Shown here in pieces: positions 27,008 to 36,216 of a stretch of DNA of 64,000 nt (its first letter is position 1; every line of letters starts with the position of its first letter). Origin of the DNA: Sulfuritalea sp. Lineage in GTDB: Bacteria > Pseudomonadota > Gammaproteobacteria > Burkholderiales > Rhodocyclaceae. The notes beneath the pieces are model-generated. The model saw only the letters and a program-made list of their open reading frames with translations. It did no database searches and had not been told where the DNA came from. Location of the stretch: positions 496,001 through 560,000 of the forward strand of contig JALNYT010000001.1 in the NCBI GenBank assembly GCA_023229685.1, written 5' to 3'. Both the position numbers and the translations under genes were made by a program.

Positions 27008-27047
27008 GACCTGCGCGAGGGTGCGCCCCGGCGCAGGTCAATTTTTT
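27008..27047 (+). terminator. Strong hairpin with U-tract 20 bp upstream of iorA
   Basis: GACCTGCGC (27008-27016) pairs perfectly with GCGCAGGTC (27031-27039), followed by AATTTTTT. This has the form of an intrinsic terminator. It points along iorA and ends just before its start, so it may act as an attenuator of iorAB or terminate a short upstream transcript. Confidence 0.7.
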
Positions 27048-27066
27048 CCCTTGCCTGAGAGAGACC

Positions 27067-28935
27067 ATGGCCGCCGTCATGCCCGCCCCTGCCGCCAGCC
27101 GGCTTCTGCTTTCCGGGAACGAAGCCGTTGCCCGTGCCGTATGGGAATCCGGCGTCCGCGTCGCTGCCGCCTATCCCGGCACTCCCGCTACCGAAATCAT
27201 CGAGTCGCTGGCGCGTTATCCGGATCTCCACACCGAATGGTCGGTCAATGAAAAGGTCTCGATGGAGGTTGCCCTTGGCGCGTCGATGACCGGCGCCCGG
27301 GCCTTCTGTGCCATGAAGCACGTTGGCCTCAATGTCGCCAGCGACTGCCTGATGACCATGACCATTACCGGCGCCTACGGTGGCCTGGTGATCGCCGTGG
27401 CCGACGACGTCGGCCTGTCGTCGTCGCAAAATGAACAGGACTCGCGTTTCTGGGGTCGCTTCGCGCATCTGCCGGTGCTGGAACCGGCAGACTCGCAGGA
27501 AGCCTACGAGATGACGCAATATGCCTTTGCGCTATCCGAGCAGTACGAGACGCCCGTGCTGGTGCGCCTCACCACCCGCATCTGCCATGTCAAGGGGCTG
27601 GTCACGGTCGGCGAGCGCGAGGCCCACGAACCGGCGGGCTTCATCAAGAACCCGGAGCGCTGGGTGATGGTGCCGGCTCATGCCAGGACGCGCATCCCGG
27701 GCGTGTATCTGCGCGAAGAAACCCTGCGCGGCGTTTCCGAGGCATCGCCGCTCAACGTGCTGGAACCGGGCAGCGACCGGCGCGTCGGTTTCGTCGCCTC
27801 GGGCCCCGCCTACATGCATGTCAAGGAAGCCTTTCCCGATGCGCCGGTGCTGAAGCTGGGCTTCTCCTGGCCGTGGCCGCCGGAAAAAATGCGCGCGCTG
27901 GCGGCGATCTGCGACAAGTTGCTGGTGATCGAGGAAACCGAGCTGTTGCTCGAAACGGAAATCAAGGCGGCGGGCATTGCCTGTCATGGCAAGGATGTGC
28001 TGCCGAGGATGGGCGAACTGTCACCGCAGGTGCTGATCCCGGCGGTGGATCGGCTGCTCGGCAAGGAACCGGCGCCCGCGGCGCCCGCCGCCGCGCCGAT
28101 GAAAGTGTTTCCGCGGCCGCCGACGCTGTGCGCGTCCTGCCCGCACATGGGCATCTACTACACGCTGGCGCAAATCAAGAACATCATCGTCACCGGCGAT
28201 ATCGGCTGCTATACCCTCGGCGCCGGCCATCCCTGGAATGCGCTCGATACCACGATCTGCATGGGCGCCACGATGGGCGTCGCGCTCGGCATCGACAAGG
28301 GTCGCGGCGCGGTCGACAAGAACAAGCGGATCGTCGCCGTGATCGGCGATTCGACCTTCATGCACATGGGCATGCAGGGCCTGCTCAACATCACCTACAA
28401 CAAGGGCAACATCACTGTCCTGCTGCTCGACAACAATACCACCGGGATGACCGGCGGTCAGGCCACCCCGGCCTCGGGCAAGGACATCCACGGCAAGGAA
28501 GCGCCGCGCGTCGATCTGGCCAAGGTGGTCGAAGCGCTCGGCGTGGCCAACGAGCGGATCAAGGTGGTGGATCCGTACGAACTGCCGATCCTGTTCAAGA
28601 CCATCCGCGAAGAAATCAAGATCGATGCGCCCTCGGTGATCATTGCCCGCCGGCCCTGCGTGCTGATCGACGATTTCAAGCCTTTCCGCCCCTATCTGGT
28701 CGAGGAGGACAAGTGCACCGGCTGCGGCAACTGCATCGAAGTCGGCTGCCCGGCGATCCACGTCACGCGCCGCGAAAAGGTGATCAAGCCCTCGGGGCGC
28801 GAGGTCGAACTGGCCTTCGTCAATATCGACAATCAGGCCTGCACCGGCTGCGGCCTCTGCGTCCAGCCCTGCGCGCCGGATGCGATTCAGCATGTGCCGC
28901 GGCGCGACATCCCGATCCACATCGTCAAGACATGA
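27067..28935 (+). CDS. iorA: Indolepyruvate:ferredoxin oxidoreductase alpha subunit
   Basis: 622 residues. With IorB it oxidatively decarboxylates arylpyruvates, made by aromatic amino acid transamination, to aryl-acetyl-CoA and reduced ferredoxin. The N-terminal domain begins LLSGNEAVARAVWESGVRVA. The TPP site is GDIGCYTLGAG and then VIGDSTFMHMGMQGL/DNNTTGMTGGQ. The C-terminal ferredoxin domain carries CTGCGNCIEVGCP and CTGCGLCVQPCAP for two [4Fe-4S] clusters. The length is typical. An attenuator-like hairpin lies directly upstream. iorB follows after a 112-bp spacer made of a repeat. Confidence 0.92.
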   Translation: MAAVMPAPAASRLLLSGNEAVARAVWESGVRVAAAYPGTPATEIIESLARYPDLHTEWSVNEKVSMEVALGASMTGARAFCAMKHVGLNVASDCLMTMTITGAYGGLVIAVADDVGLSSSQNEQDSRFWGRFAHLPVLEPADSQEAYEMTQYAFALSEQYETPVLVRLTTRICHVKGLVTVGEREAHEPAGFIKNPERWVMVPAHARTRIPGVYLREETLRGVSEASPLNVLEPGSDRRVGFVASGPAYMHVKEAFPDAPVLKLGFSWPWPPEKMRALAAICDKLLVIEETELLLETEIKAAGIACHGKDVLPRMGELSPQVLIPAVDRLLGKEPAPAAPAAAPMKVFPRPPTLCASCPHMGIYYTLAQIKNIIVTGDIGCYTLGAGHPWNALDTTICMGATMGVALGIDKGRGAVDKNKRIVAVIGDSTFMHMGMQGLLNITYNKGNITVLLLDNNTTGMTGGQATPASGKDIHGKEAPRVDLAKVVEALGVANERIKVVDPYELPILFKTIREEIKIDAPSVIIARRPCVLIDDFKPFRPYLVEEDKCTGCGNCIEVGCPAIHVTRREKVIKPSGREVELAFVNIDNQACTGCGLCVQPCAPDAIQHVPRRDIPIHIVKT

Positions 28936-29047
28936 GCGCACTCCGCAGGGCCGCCCCAAGGAGGGCGCCGCCACCACATGAAGCCGCGCAGCGGCGCACC
29001 ACAGTCACCCCCTCTCCTGGGGAGGGGGTCGGGGGGAAGGTCAAACA
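28936..29047. repeat. Intergenic repeat between iorA and iorB, inverted relative to 22131-22242
   Basis: It contains CTCCGCAGGGCCGCCCCAAG (inverse of the block ending the 22131 copy) and a CCCCCTCTCCTGGGGAGGGG hairpin (matching its first block in reverse). The middle is diverged. It separates two genes that are normally adjacent. Confidence 0.55.
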
Positions 29048-29695
29048 ATGAGCCACAACGACATCACCAACATTCTCGTCTGCGGCATCGGCGGCCAGGG
29101 CGTCATGACGGCCACCGAGATTCTCGCCGAGGCCGCCATCGCCGAAGGGCACGACGTCAAGAAAACCGAAGTGGCCGGCATGGCGCAGCGCGGCGGCGTG
29201 GTTACCTCGCATCTGCGCTTCGGGCGCAAGGTGCTGTCGCCGCAGATCGCGCCGGGCACGGTGCAGGTGCTGCTCGGTTTCGAAGGCGCCGAAGCCCTGC
29301 GCTGGTCGCACTACCTGCGGCCCGACGGCCTGGCGCTGGTGAACAATGCCAGGCTGGTGCCGCCGGTGGTCGAGCTCGGCCTGTTCGATTATCCCGAGGA
29401 TCCGACCGGCCAGATGCGCACCGCCGGCCGCCGCGTGGTCTCCTTCGATGCCATGTCGATCGCCCTCGAACTGGGCGAGGTCAGGCTCGGCAATACGGTC
29501 ATGCTGGGCGCCATCGCCGACTACCTGCCGTTCGCGCCGGACGTCCTGCTGGCCTGCATCGTCAACCGCTTTGCGCGCAAGGGAGAAAACGTGGTCGACG
29601 CCAATCGCCGCGCCTTTGCGGCCGGACGCGAGGCCGTGGCCAAACAACTCGGCGCCGGGGTGACAGACCCGACGAGCGAGCCGGCACCCGCCTGA
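29048..29695 (+). CDS. iorB: Indolepyruvate:ferredoxin oxidoreductase beta subunit
   Basis: 215 residues. This is the gamma-domain-like partner of IorA. The family signature ILVCGIGGQGVMTATEILAE is near the N-terminus, followed by EVAGMAQRGGVVTSHLRFG and MLGAIADYLPF. It is clearly separate from the general POR gamma subunit at 1527. The ATG at 29048 has an acceptable GGGGGAAGG upstream, at the end of the intervening repeat. It lies 45 bp before folD. Confidence 0.92.
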   Translation: MSHNDITNILVCGIGGQGVMTATEILAEAAIAEGHDVKKTEVAGMAQRGGVVTSHLRFGRKVLSPQIAPGTVQVLLGFEGAEALRWSHYLRPDGLALVNNARLVPPVVELGLFDYPEDPTGQMRTAGRRVVSFDAMSIALELGEVRLGNTVMLGAIADYLPFAPDVLLACIVNRFARKGENVVDANRRAFAAGREAVAKQLGAGVTDPTSEPAPA

Positions 29696-29740
29696 AGCCA
29701 GCGCTGACGGCACCTCTGAACACAACGTGCGGAAGACAAC

Positions 29741-30612
<872 letters not shown>

Positions 30613-30616
<4 letters not shown>

Positions 30617-31119
30617 ACGGCAGCGGCACCAAGAACCCCATCGTCGGCATCCTCATGGGTTCCGATTCCGACTGGCCAATAATGCAGGCAGCGGCCAGGA
30701 TACTCAAGGAGTTCGACGTGCCCTACGAGGCGCGCGTCCTCTCCGCCCACCGCACGCCCGATCTGGCGATCGACTATGCCGCCGCAGCCCGCGACCGCGG
30801 CCTGCGCTGCATCATTGCCGGCGCCGGCGGCGCCGCCCATCTGGCGGGCATCCTGGCCGCCAAGACGATTATTCCGATACTCGGCGTGCCAATCCCGTCG
30901 AAGCACTTGCAGGGTCTCGATTCCCTGCTGGCCATCGTGCAGATGCCGAAAGGCATTCCGGTCGCCACCTTCGCCATCGGCGAGGGCGGCGCCGCCAACG
31001 CGGCGCTGGCCGCGGTGGCGATACTGGCCGGCACCGACGCCGCGCTCGCCGAAAAGCTTACCGTCTTCCGCGCCAAGCAGGCGGAGAAGGTGCTGGAAAT
31101 GAAACTGCCCGACCTTTGA
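30613..31119 (+). CDS. purE: N5-carboxyaminoimidazole ribonucleotide mutase
   Basis: 168 residues. It converts N5-CAIR to CAIR in purine synthesis. Motifs are VGILMGSDSDWPIMQ, VLSAHRTPDLAIDYA and AGAGGAAHLAGILAA; the His in SAHRTP is catalytic. The start is the ATG that overlaps the folD stop, with AAGGAG upstream. The purK partner is not in the window. It overlaps hemF by 1 bp (TGATG). Confidence 0.94.
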
Positions 31120-32015
31120 TGGACATTGCTTCGATCCGGGATTATTTCACCGGCTTGCAGGACCGCATTGTCGGCAAACTCGAAGCCATCGAAGGCCAGC
31201 CTTTCCTGCGCGACGCCTGGGACCGGCCGCAGGGCGGCGGCGGGATTTCCCGCCTGATCGAAGAGGGCAAGGTGTTCGAGCGCGGCGGCGTAAATTTTTC
31301 CCACGTCAAGGGCGAGCAGATGCCGGTCTCGGCCACCGCGCATCGGCCCGAACTGGCAGGTCGCCGCTGGCAGGCAATGGGCGTTTCGCTGGTGCTGCAT
31401 CCGCGCAACCCGTATTGCCCGACCTCGCACCTCAACGTGCGCTTTTTCGTCGCCGAGAAGGAAGGCGAGGAGCCGGTGTGGTGGTTCGGCGGCGGCATGG
31501 ACCTGACCCCCTACTATGGCTTCGAGGAAGACGCCCGGCACTTCCACCAGACCTGCAGGGACGCGCTGGCGCCCTTCGGCCCCGAGGTCCACCCGCGCTA
31601 CAAGAAATGGTGCGACGAATACTTCTTCCTCAAGCACCGCAATGAAGCCCGCGGCATCGGCGGCATCTTTTTCGACGATCTCAACCAGGGCGGTTTCGAC
31701 CATTGCCAGGCGCTGACGCAGAGTGTCGGCGATCATTTCACCGCCGCCTACCTGCCGCTCATCGAACGTCGCAACGACATCGCGTACGGCGAGCGCGAAC
31801 GCGACTTCCAGGCCTACCGGCGCGGACGCTACGTCGAGTTCAACCTGGTCTGGGATCGCGGCACGCTGTTCGGCCTCCAGTCCGGAGGCCGCACCGAGTC
31901 GATCCTGATGTCGCTGCCGCCCATCGTCAAGTGGCGCTACAACTGGCAACCCGAGGCAGGCAGCGAGGAAGCCAGGCTGTACACCGACTTCCTGCCGCCG
32001 CGCGACTGGGTTTAG
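31119..32015 (+). CDS. hemF: Coproporphyrinogen III oxidase, oxygen-dependent
   Basis: 298 residues. It oxidises coproporphyrinogen III to protoporphyrinogen IX using O2, so haem can be made in air. Signature segments are RGGVNFSHVKGEQMP, FFVAEKEGEEPVWWFGGG and MDLTPYYGFEEDARHFH, then GRYVEFNLVWDRGTLFGL. The ATG at 31119 overlaps the purE stop. A TTG one codon upstream gives no better start. Why it follows purE is unclear, but the same order (folD-purE-hemF) is compact and probably one operon. Confidence 0.93.
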   Translation: MDIASIRDYFTGLQDRIVGKLEAIEGQPFLRDAWDRPQGGGGISRLIEEGKVFERGGVNFSHVKGEQMPVSATAHRPELAGRRWQAMGVSLVLHPRNPYCPTSHLNVRFFVAEKEGEEPVWWFGGGMDLTPYYGFEEDARHFHQTCRDALAPFGPEVHPRYKKWCDEYFFLKHRNEARGIGGIFFDDLNQGGFDHCQALTQSVGDHFTAAYLPLIERRNDIAYGERERDFQAYRRGRYVEFNLVWDRGTLFGLQSGGRTESILMSLPPIVKWRYNWQPEAGSEEARLYTDFLPPRDWV

Positions 32016-32132
32016 AGCGCTGCAGCGGCGAGTTGACGGCGTACCACCAGCACCGACTCTCGAGGCACGGACAATGACCATTGGATTGTCCCCAACCCCT
32101 TGTCATACACAATCCGCAAAGGAGGTTTGACG

Positions 32133-32564
32133 ATGAATTCAGTACACGAAGGCGGCTGCTTGTGCGGTGCGATTCGCTATCGCGTCACGGGCGAGCCCGC
32201 GCTCAGCCAGGTTTGTCACTGCACGTATTGCCAGCGCCGCACGGGCTCCGCATTTGCGATTGTGGTCGCCTTCGAGGAAGACCAGGTGGAAGTGCTTGGC
32301 ACCACGCTGACGCAGTACGAACATCGATCGGACGAAAGCCATCGATGGATTCGATCCCACTTCTGCAGTCGCTGCGGCACCACGGTGCTGGTCACGCTGG
32401 AAAGGAACCCGGGCGTTCGCGTCGTCTCCGGCGGAACCTTTGACGATCCCGGCTGGTTCAAGATCAATCGCCACATCTGGACCCGCTCCGCACATGACTG
32501 GATCGTCTTCCCACCGGACGTGGACACGTATGAGCAGGGGTACGTGAAATTGCCGAGGAATTAG
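32133..32564 (+). CDS. GFA-family zinc protein
   Basis: 143 residues of the glutathione-dependent formaldehyde-activating (GFA) fold. Zinc-binding cysteines are in GGCLCGAIRY, CHCTYCQRRTG and HFCSRCGTTV. Most family members are not proven to act on formaldehyde, so the name is structural. AGGAGG nine bases before the ATG supports this start. Single gene between hemF and the NUDIX gene. Confidence 0.85.
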   Translation: MNSVHEGGCLCGAIRYRVTGEPALSQVCHCTYCQRRTGSAFAIVVAFEEDQVEVLGTTLTQYEHRSDESHRWIRSHFCSRCGTTVLVTLERNPGVRVVSGGTFDDPGWFKINRHIWTRSAHDWIVFPPDVDTYEQGYVKLPRN

Positions 32565-32612
32565 ACAGGCATCCTGGTCGCACACCGACGTATTCACCGT
32601 TCGAGGCATTGC

Positions 32613-33173
32613 ATGGATCATCAATTCAACTTCTGTCCCAATTGTGCAACGCCCCTGCAACTGCTCTCCGAGGTGGAGGACGGCGGTCCAAAGCTTCGCT
32701 TGCGCTGCCCGGCCTGTGGCTGGACTCACTGGAACAATCCGACGCCGGTGCTGGCCGCGATCATCGAGATGGAGGACCGCGACGGCCAGGTGCTGCTGGC
32801 GCGCAACGCGGCATGGCAGGGCCGGATGTTCTCCTTGATCACCGGTTTCATGGAAGCCGGCGAAGCACCTCAGGAGGGCATCGCCCGCGAGGTCCTGGAA
32901 GAAACCGGTTTGCGCATCGATGCGCCCAGCCTGGTCGGCGTGTATGACTTCCAGCGCATGAACCAGATCATCATCGCCTACCACGTGCTGGCGAGCGGCG
33001 AGATCGTGCTGTCTCCCGAACTCGCCGAGTACAGGCTGTTCCGCCCCGAAGACCTCAAGTGCTGGCGTGCCGGCACCGGCTATGCCATGGCCGACTGGCT
33101 CACCGCGCGCGGCATCGCGCCGAAGTGGGTCGAGTTAGCACCGAACCCTGAATCTCCGGCATCCGCGCGCTGA
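32613..33173 (+). CDS. NUDIX hydrolase with an N-terminal zinc ribbon (NudC-like)
   Basis: 186 residues. Cysteines in NFCPNCATPL and RCPACGWTHW form a zinc ribbon of the NADH-pyrophosphatase kind. The Nudix box is GFMEAGEAPQEGIAREVLEETGL, with all the acidic residues (GxnExnREVxEExG). It is shorter than NudC (about 260 residues) because the N-terminal domain is absent. A dinucleoside or NAD(H) pyrophosphate substrate is likely but not shown. It converges on hemY. Confidence 0.85.
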   Translation: MDHQFNFCPNCATPLQLLSEVEDGGPKLRLRCPACGWTHWNNPTPVLAAIIEMEDRDGQVLLARNAAWQGRMFSLITGFMEAGEAPQEGIAREVLEETGLRIDAPSLVGVYDFQRMNQIIIAYHVLASGEIVLSPELAEYRLFRPEDLKCWRAGTGYAMADWLTARGIAPKWVELAPNPESPASAR

Positions 33174-33193
33174 ATGCAAAACAATGCGGCGGG

Positions 33194-34378
33194 TCAGAGC
33201 ACCGCCGCCGCGCGATAGTGGCGTACCGCCAGCGCCGACTCTTCGAGCTGGTCGAGCAGTTGCGCCAGTTCGACGTGGACGGCGCGCGAAGGCGCGATGG
33301 CCAGCGCGGCTTCGAGATAACTGCGGGCCTTGCCCCACAGCTGCTGCTGGCGGCACAACCGGCCCAGAGTCAGCAGCAGGGCGCCGTCGCGCGGCATGCG
33401 TTGCAGCCATTTTTCAGCCTGCGCGATGCGGCCGAGGACGTCCCCGGCGGGCTCCCCGGGCCGGCCGCACTCGCCATAGGCCAGCACCAGCGCGGTATCC
33501 CAGTGTTCCTCCAGCGCATCCTCGATCACGCGCTGGGCCTCGCGGAAATCTGCCGCGGCCGCCAGCGCGCGCGCCGTTTCCAGTGCCAGCGAGGCTTCGC
33601 CGCGATCGCTGTCATCCAGTTCGCGCCAGTAGCGCATGAGCCCCGAAGGGTCTTCGCGCAAGCCGCGCAGGGCTTCGCGCACGGCGCGACTGCGAATCGG
33701 TCCCGCCTGTTCCGCGGTCAGGGCCTGGTGTTTTTCGAGCTGGCGCACCAGGCGCGCCACTTCGCGCCAGTTGCCCAGGCCCTGCTCGGCGCGCACGCTG
33801 AGGCGCAAGGCGGCGATGTGCCGCCCCTGACGCGAGGTGAGTTGTTGCAAGGCGTCGCGGGCATCCTCGAAGCGACGGTCTTCGAGGGCAAATTCGGCCG
33901 CGGTCATCAATCGAGCCGCCTGCAGGCCGGCCGCATCGTATCCGCGCACGCGCGTCGCCCATTCCGCCGTGCGCTCGGCGTCGCGCATGGCGTGGGCGGC
34001 GCGCCAGCCCGCCAGCGCCAGCATGCCCGAGGTGGCGGGATCCGGCCGGGCCTTTTCGGCGGCACGCAGGGCATGCCCGTAGCGACCTTCCTGCAACAAA
34101 CGCCAGGCATCGCGCAGGGCCAGCGCGGCCTTTTCCTGTTGTCGCCGCTGGCGAAACTGGGCCACCGCGCGCGGCAGGGCCAGGGTATGGCTGACGGCGC
34201 GCGCCAGCAGGTAGATGACGAAGAAGCCGGCGACACACGCCAGAAGAAACAGGTTGAGTGAAACTTCCGCGCGCCATGGCGGCAGCACCAGCAACACATA
34301 ACCGTCGTTGTAGCGCGCGGCCAGCGCCAGGCCCACTGCCAGCGCAGCAAGAGTCAGCAGCCAGAACAGCGCGCGCAT
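33194..34378 (-). CDS. hemY: HemY, membrane-anchored TPR protein of haem synthesis cluster
   Basis: 394 residues. Two N-terminal membrane helices (LFWLLTLAALAVGLALA and LFLLACVAGFFVIYLLA) are followed by a HemY domain and tetratricopeptide-like repeats in the cytoplasmic or periplasmic part. E. coli HemY is a membrane protein of unresolved role in late haem synthesis, not an oxidase. It is the last gene of the hemC-hemD-hemX-hemY cluster, 8 bp after hemX. The gene ends next to the NUDIX gene. Confidence 0.88.
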   Translation of the reverse strand: MRALFWLLTLAALAVGLALAARYNDGYVLLVLPPWRAEVSLNLFLLACVAGFFVIYLLARAVSHTLALPRAVAQFRQRRQQEKAALALRDAWRLLQEGRYGHALRAAEKARPDPATSGMLALAGWRAAHAMRDAERTAEWATRVRGYDAAGLQAARLMTAAEFALEDRRFEDARDALQQLTSRQGRHIAALRLSVRAEQGLGNWREVARLVRQLEKHQALTAEQAGPIRSRAVREALRGLREDPSGLMRYWRELDDSDRGEASLALETARALAAAADFREAQRVIEDALEEHWDTALVLAYGECGRPGEPAGDVLGRIAQAEKWLQRMPRDGALLLTLGRLCRQQQLWGKARSYLEAALAIAPSRAVHVELAQLLDQLEESALAVRHYRAAAVL

Positions 34379-34386
34379 GGCGAACC

Positions 34387-35454
34387 CTATTTGCCTGAAG
34401 CGCCGCCGGTGCTGCGCTCGCGGGCAAACTTCAGGTTGCGCAGGGCCGTCAGGGTTTCCGCCAGGCCCGGCAGATCGAAGCTGACATCGGTGGTCGCCAG
34501 CGTGCGCAAGGTCCCCTGCGCTGCCTGTACGGATCTGGCGTGACCATCGAAGTAGCGATCAAGCTGCTCGCGCGACTGGCGTATCTCTTCGCGGAAAGTC
34601 TTGCCGTCACGTTGCAGCAGCGCCAGGCGCGCGTTGAGCAGGCGCAGCTTGAGGTTCTCGCGCAGGAAAAAGCTCTGGTTGGGCGAAAGCAGCGCAGGAT
34701 CGGCCTGGTCGATGCGCTCGAGGCGCACCAGCTGCCTGAACTCGCGCCACAGGTCGGCGCCGAGTTCACGCCAGTAATCGGCGCTCGCCGGTTTTGCCGG
34801 CGATAGCGGCTTGACCACGACAGCTAGCGGCCGCTGCTCATAGGCCAGCGGCAGGCCATCAACGGCGGCCACCACGCTTTCGATCTTCAGCGACAGGCCG
34901 GTGACATTGGCGCCCGGCGTGGCCTTGAGACGCTCGATGTCGCGGGCAATGAGCTTTCTGGCGGGCAGGAACTGCGGCTGCACGGAGCGCGCGAGACGCG
35001 CGTCGGCACCCTGCAGGGCGATCAGCGCGGCTTCGACATTGCCGGCGAACTGCAACTGCTGCATGGCAATCGCGACGGCTTGCTCGACTTCAGCCAGCAC
35101 GCGTTCGTCGCGGGTGCTGGAAAGTTCCTGATACATGGCTTCCAGGGCCACCGCCTGACTCTGGGTTTCGGCCAGCTTCGCTTCCAGCACGCCGACCTTG
35201 GCTTGCAAGGCCGCCAGCGCTTCCTGGCTCTGCCGGGCCAGGGCGCGCCCTTCCTTGACCACGGAGTCGCCTTCGCTCAGGCGCCGGGCAAGTTCCTGCT
35301 GCAGACCGGTGACCTGCATGCGGGTATCGACCCACTGCGCCACCACCACCACAATCGCGACCGCGAGAACCCGCAGCGTCGGCTGGCGCAGAGCCTCCCG
35401 CCACCGGCTGGTGGCGGGCGTCGAATCAGTTTGGGCGGGAGTTTCCGTTTCCAT
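34387..35454 (-). CDS. hemX: HemX, uroporphyrinogen-III C-methyltransferase-like membrane protein
   Basis: 355 residues. One membrane helix (TLRVLAVAIVVVVAQWV) near residue 35 is followed by a long coiled-coil/helical region (VTGLQQELARRLSEG through about residue 150). It lacks the SAM-binding motifs of real methyltransferases. The HemX family name is positional. The ATG at 35454 overlaps the end of hemD by 29 bp. Confidence 0.85.
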   Translation of the reverse strand: METETPAQTDSTPATSRWREALRQPTLRVLAVAIVVVVAQWVDTRMQVTGLQQELARRLSEGDSVVKEGRALARQSQEALAALQAKVGVLEAKLAETQSQAVALEAMYQELSSTRDERVLAEVEQAVAIAMQQLQFAGNVEAALIALQGADARLARSVQPQFLPARKLIARDIERLKATPGANVTGLSLKIESVVAAVDGLPLAYEQRPLAVVVKPLSPAKPASADYWRELGADLWREFRQLVRLERIDQADPALLSPNQSFFLRENLKLRLLNARLALLQRDGKTFREEIRQSREQLDRYFDGHARSVQAAQGTLRTLATTDVSFDLPGLAETLTALRNLKFARERSTGGASGK

Positions 35455-36214
35455 GAGAGGCGAAGTATTGCATGAGTCCGGCCAGCAAACCGTCATCGCC
35501 GGGTTCCGTCGGGATCACTTTAGCGAGACCCAGGGCCTGTGCCTGCTCGGCGATGCGCAAATGCGGCACGAAAGCCGGCGTCTTCTTCAGCCACGCCTGG
35601 CCGAGACGGCCGACCATGTCGAAAAAATTGCGCAGGCCCTCGCTGCTGGTCAGGGTCACGGCATCGAGCTGCCCTTCCTCCCACAGCTTGAGCAAGGGGG
35701 CAGGGTCGAGTTGTGGCCGCCCACGGCGGTAGCAGGTCACATACTCGACGCTCGCGCCACGCGCCTTGAGGGTATCGCCGAGAACTTCGCGGCCGCCATC
35801 GCCGCGGAAGATGATCACGCGGCGGCCGCGCACATCGGTCAACTCGGGAAGCTCCAGCAAGGCTTCGGAGTCGAAGCGCAAGGGCGGCGAGATGACGTCA
35901 TGAATGCCATGCCGGGCGAGTTCGCGTTCGCTGCTCTTGCCCAGCGCCGCCACGCGCAGAGTGGCTGGCCAGGATCGGCGCGGCAGGATCGCGGCCAGCG
36001 CCTTTTCTATCGCATTGGGGCTGACGAACACGGCGAGGTCGTAGCTGTCGAGGCGAATCGCGGCGTCGAGCAGCGGTGCGACATCTTCGATGTCGCGGAT
36101 TTCCAGTACCGGATAGAGCACCGGTATCGCGCCTTGGTCGGTCAATGCCGTGGCGAAATGCGCCGCCTGCCCGGCCGGGCGCGTCACCACGACATGGCGG
36201 CCGGTCAAGGACAT
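35426..36214 (-). CDS. hemD: Uroporphyrinogen-III synthase
   Basis: 262 residues. It closes hydroxymethylbilane into uroporphyrinogen III. The sequence is typically divergent, but the start VVVTRPAGQAAHFATAL, the VFVSPNAIEKALA block, VIIFRGDGGREVL, and DAVTLTSSEGLRNFFDMVG identify it. The ATG at 36214 was chosen because the family begins there; the longer frame upstream is inside hemC. It overlaps hemX by 29 bp and follows the hemC stop by 2 bp. Confidence 0.9.
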   Translation of the reverse strand: MSLTGRHVVVTRPAGQAAHFATALTDQGAIPVLYPVLEIRDIEDVAPLLDAAIRLDSYDLAVFVSPNAIEKALAAILPRRSWPATLRVAALGKSSERELARHGIHDVISPPLRFDSEALLELPELTDVRGRRVIIFRGDGGREVLGDTLKARGASVEYVTCYRRGRPQLDPAPLLKLWEEGQLDAVTLTSSEGLRNFFDMVGRLGQAWLKKTPAFVPHLRIAEQAQALGLAKVIPTEPGDDGLLAGLMQYFASHGNGNSRPN

Positions 36215-36216
36215 AG

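Noticed and set aside
26828..27058. A 76-codon frame between the TusE-like gene and iorA
   Set aside because: It starts with TTG without RBS, shows no domain and runs into the terminator hairpin.
33229..33250. Inverse repeat core in the 3' end of hemY
   Set aside because: It encodes plausible HemY C-terminal residues (ESALAVRHYRA) and only 14 bases match.
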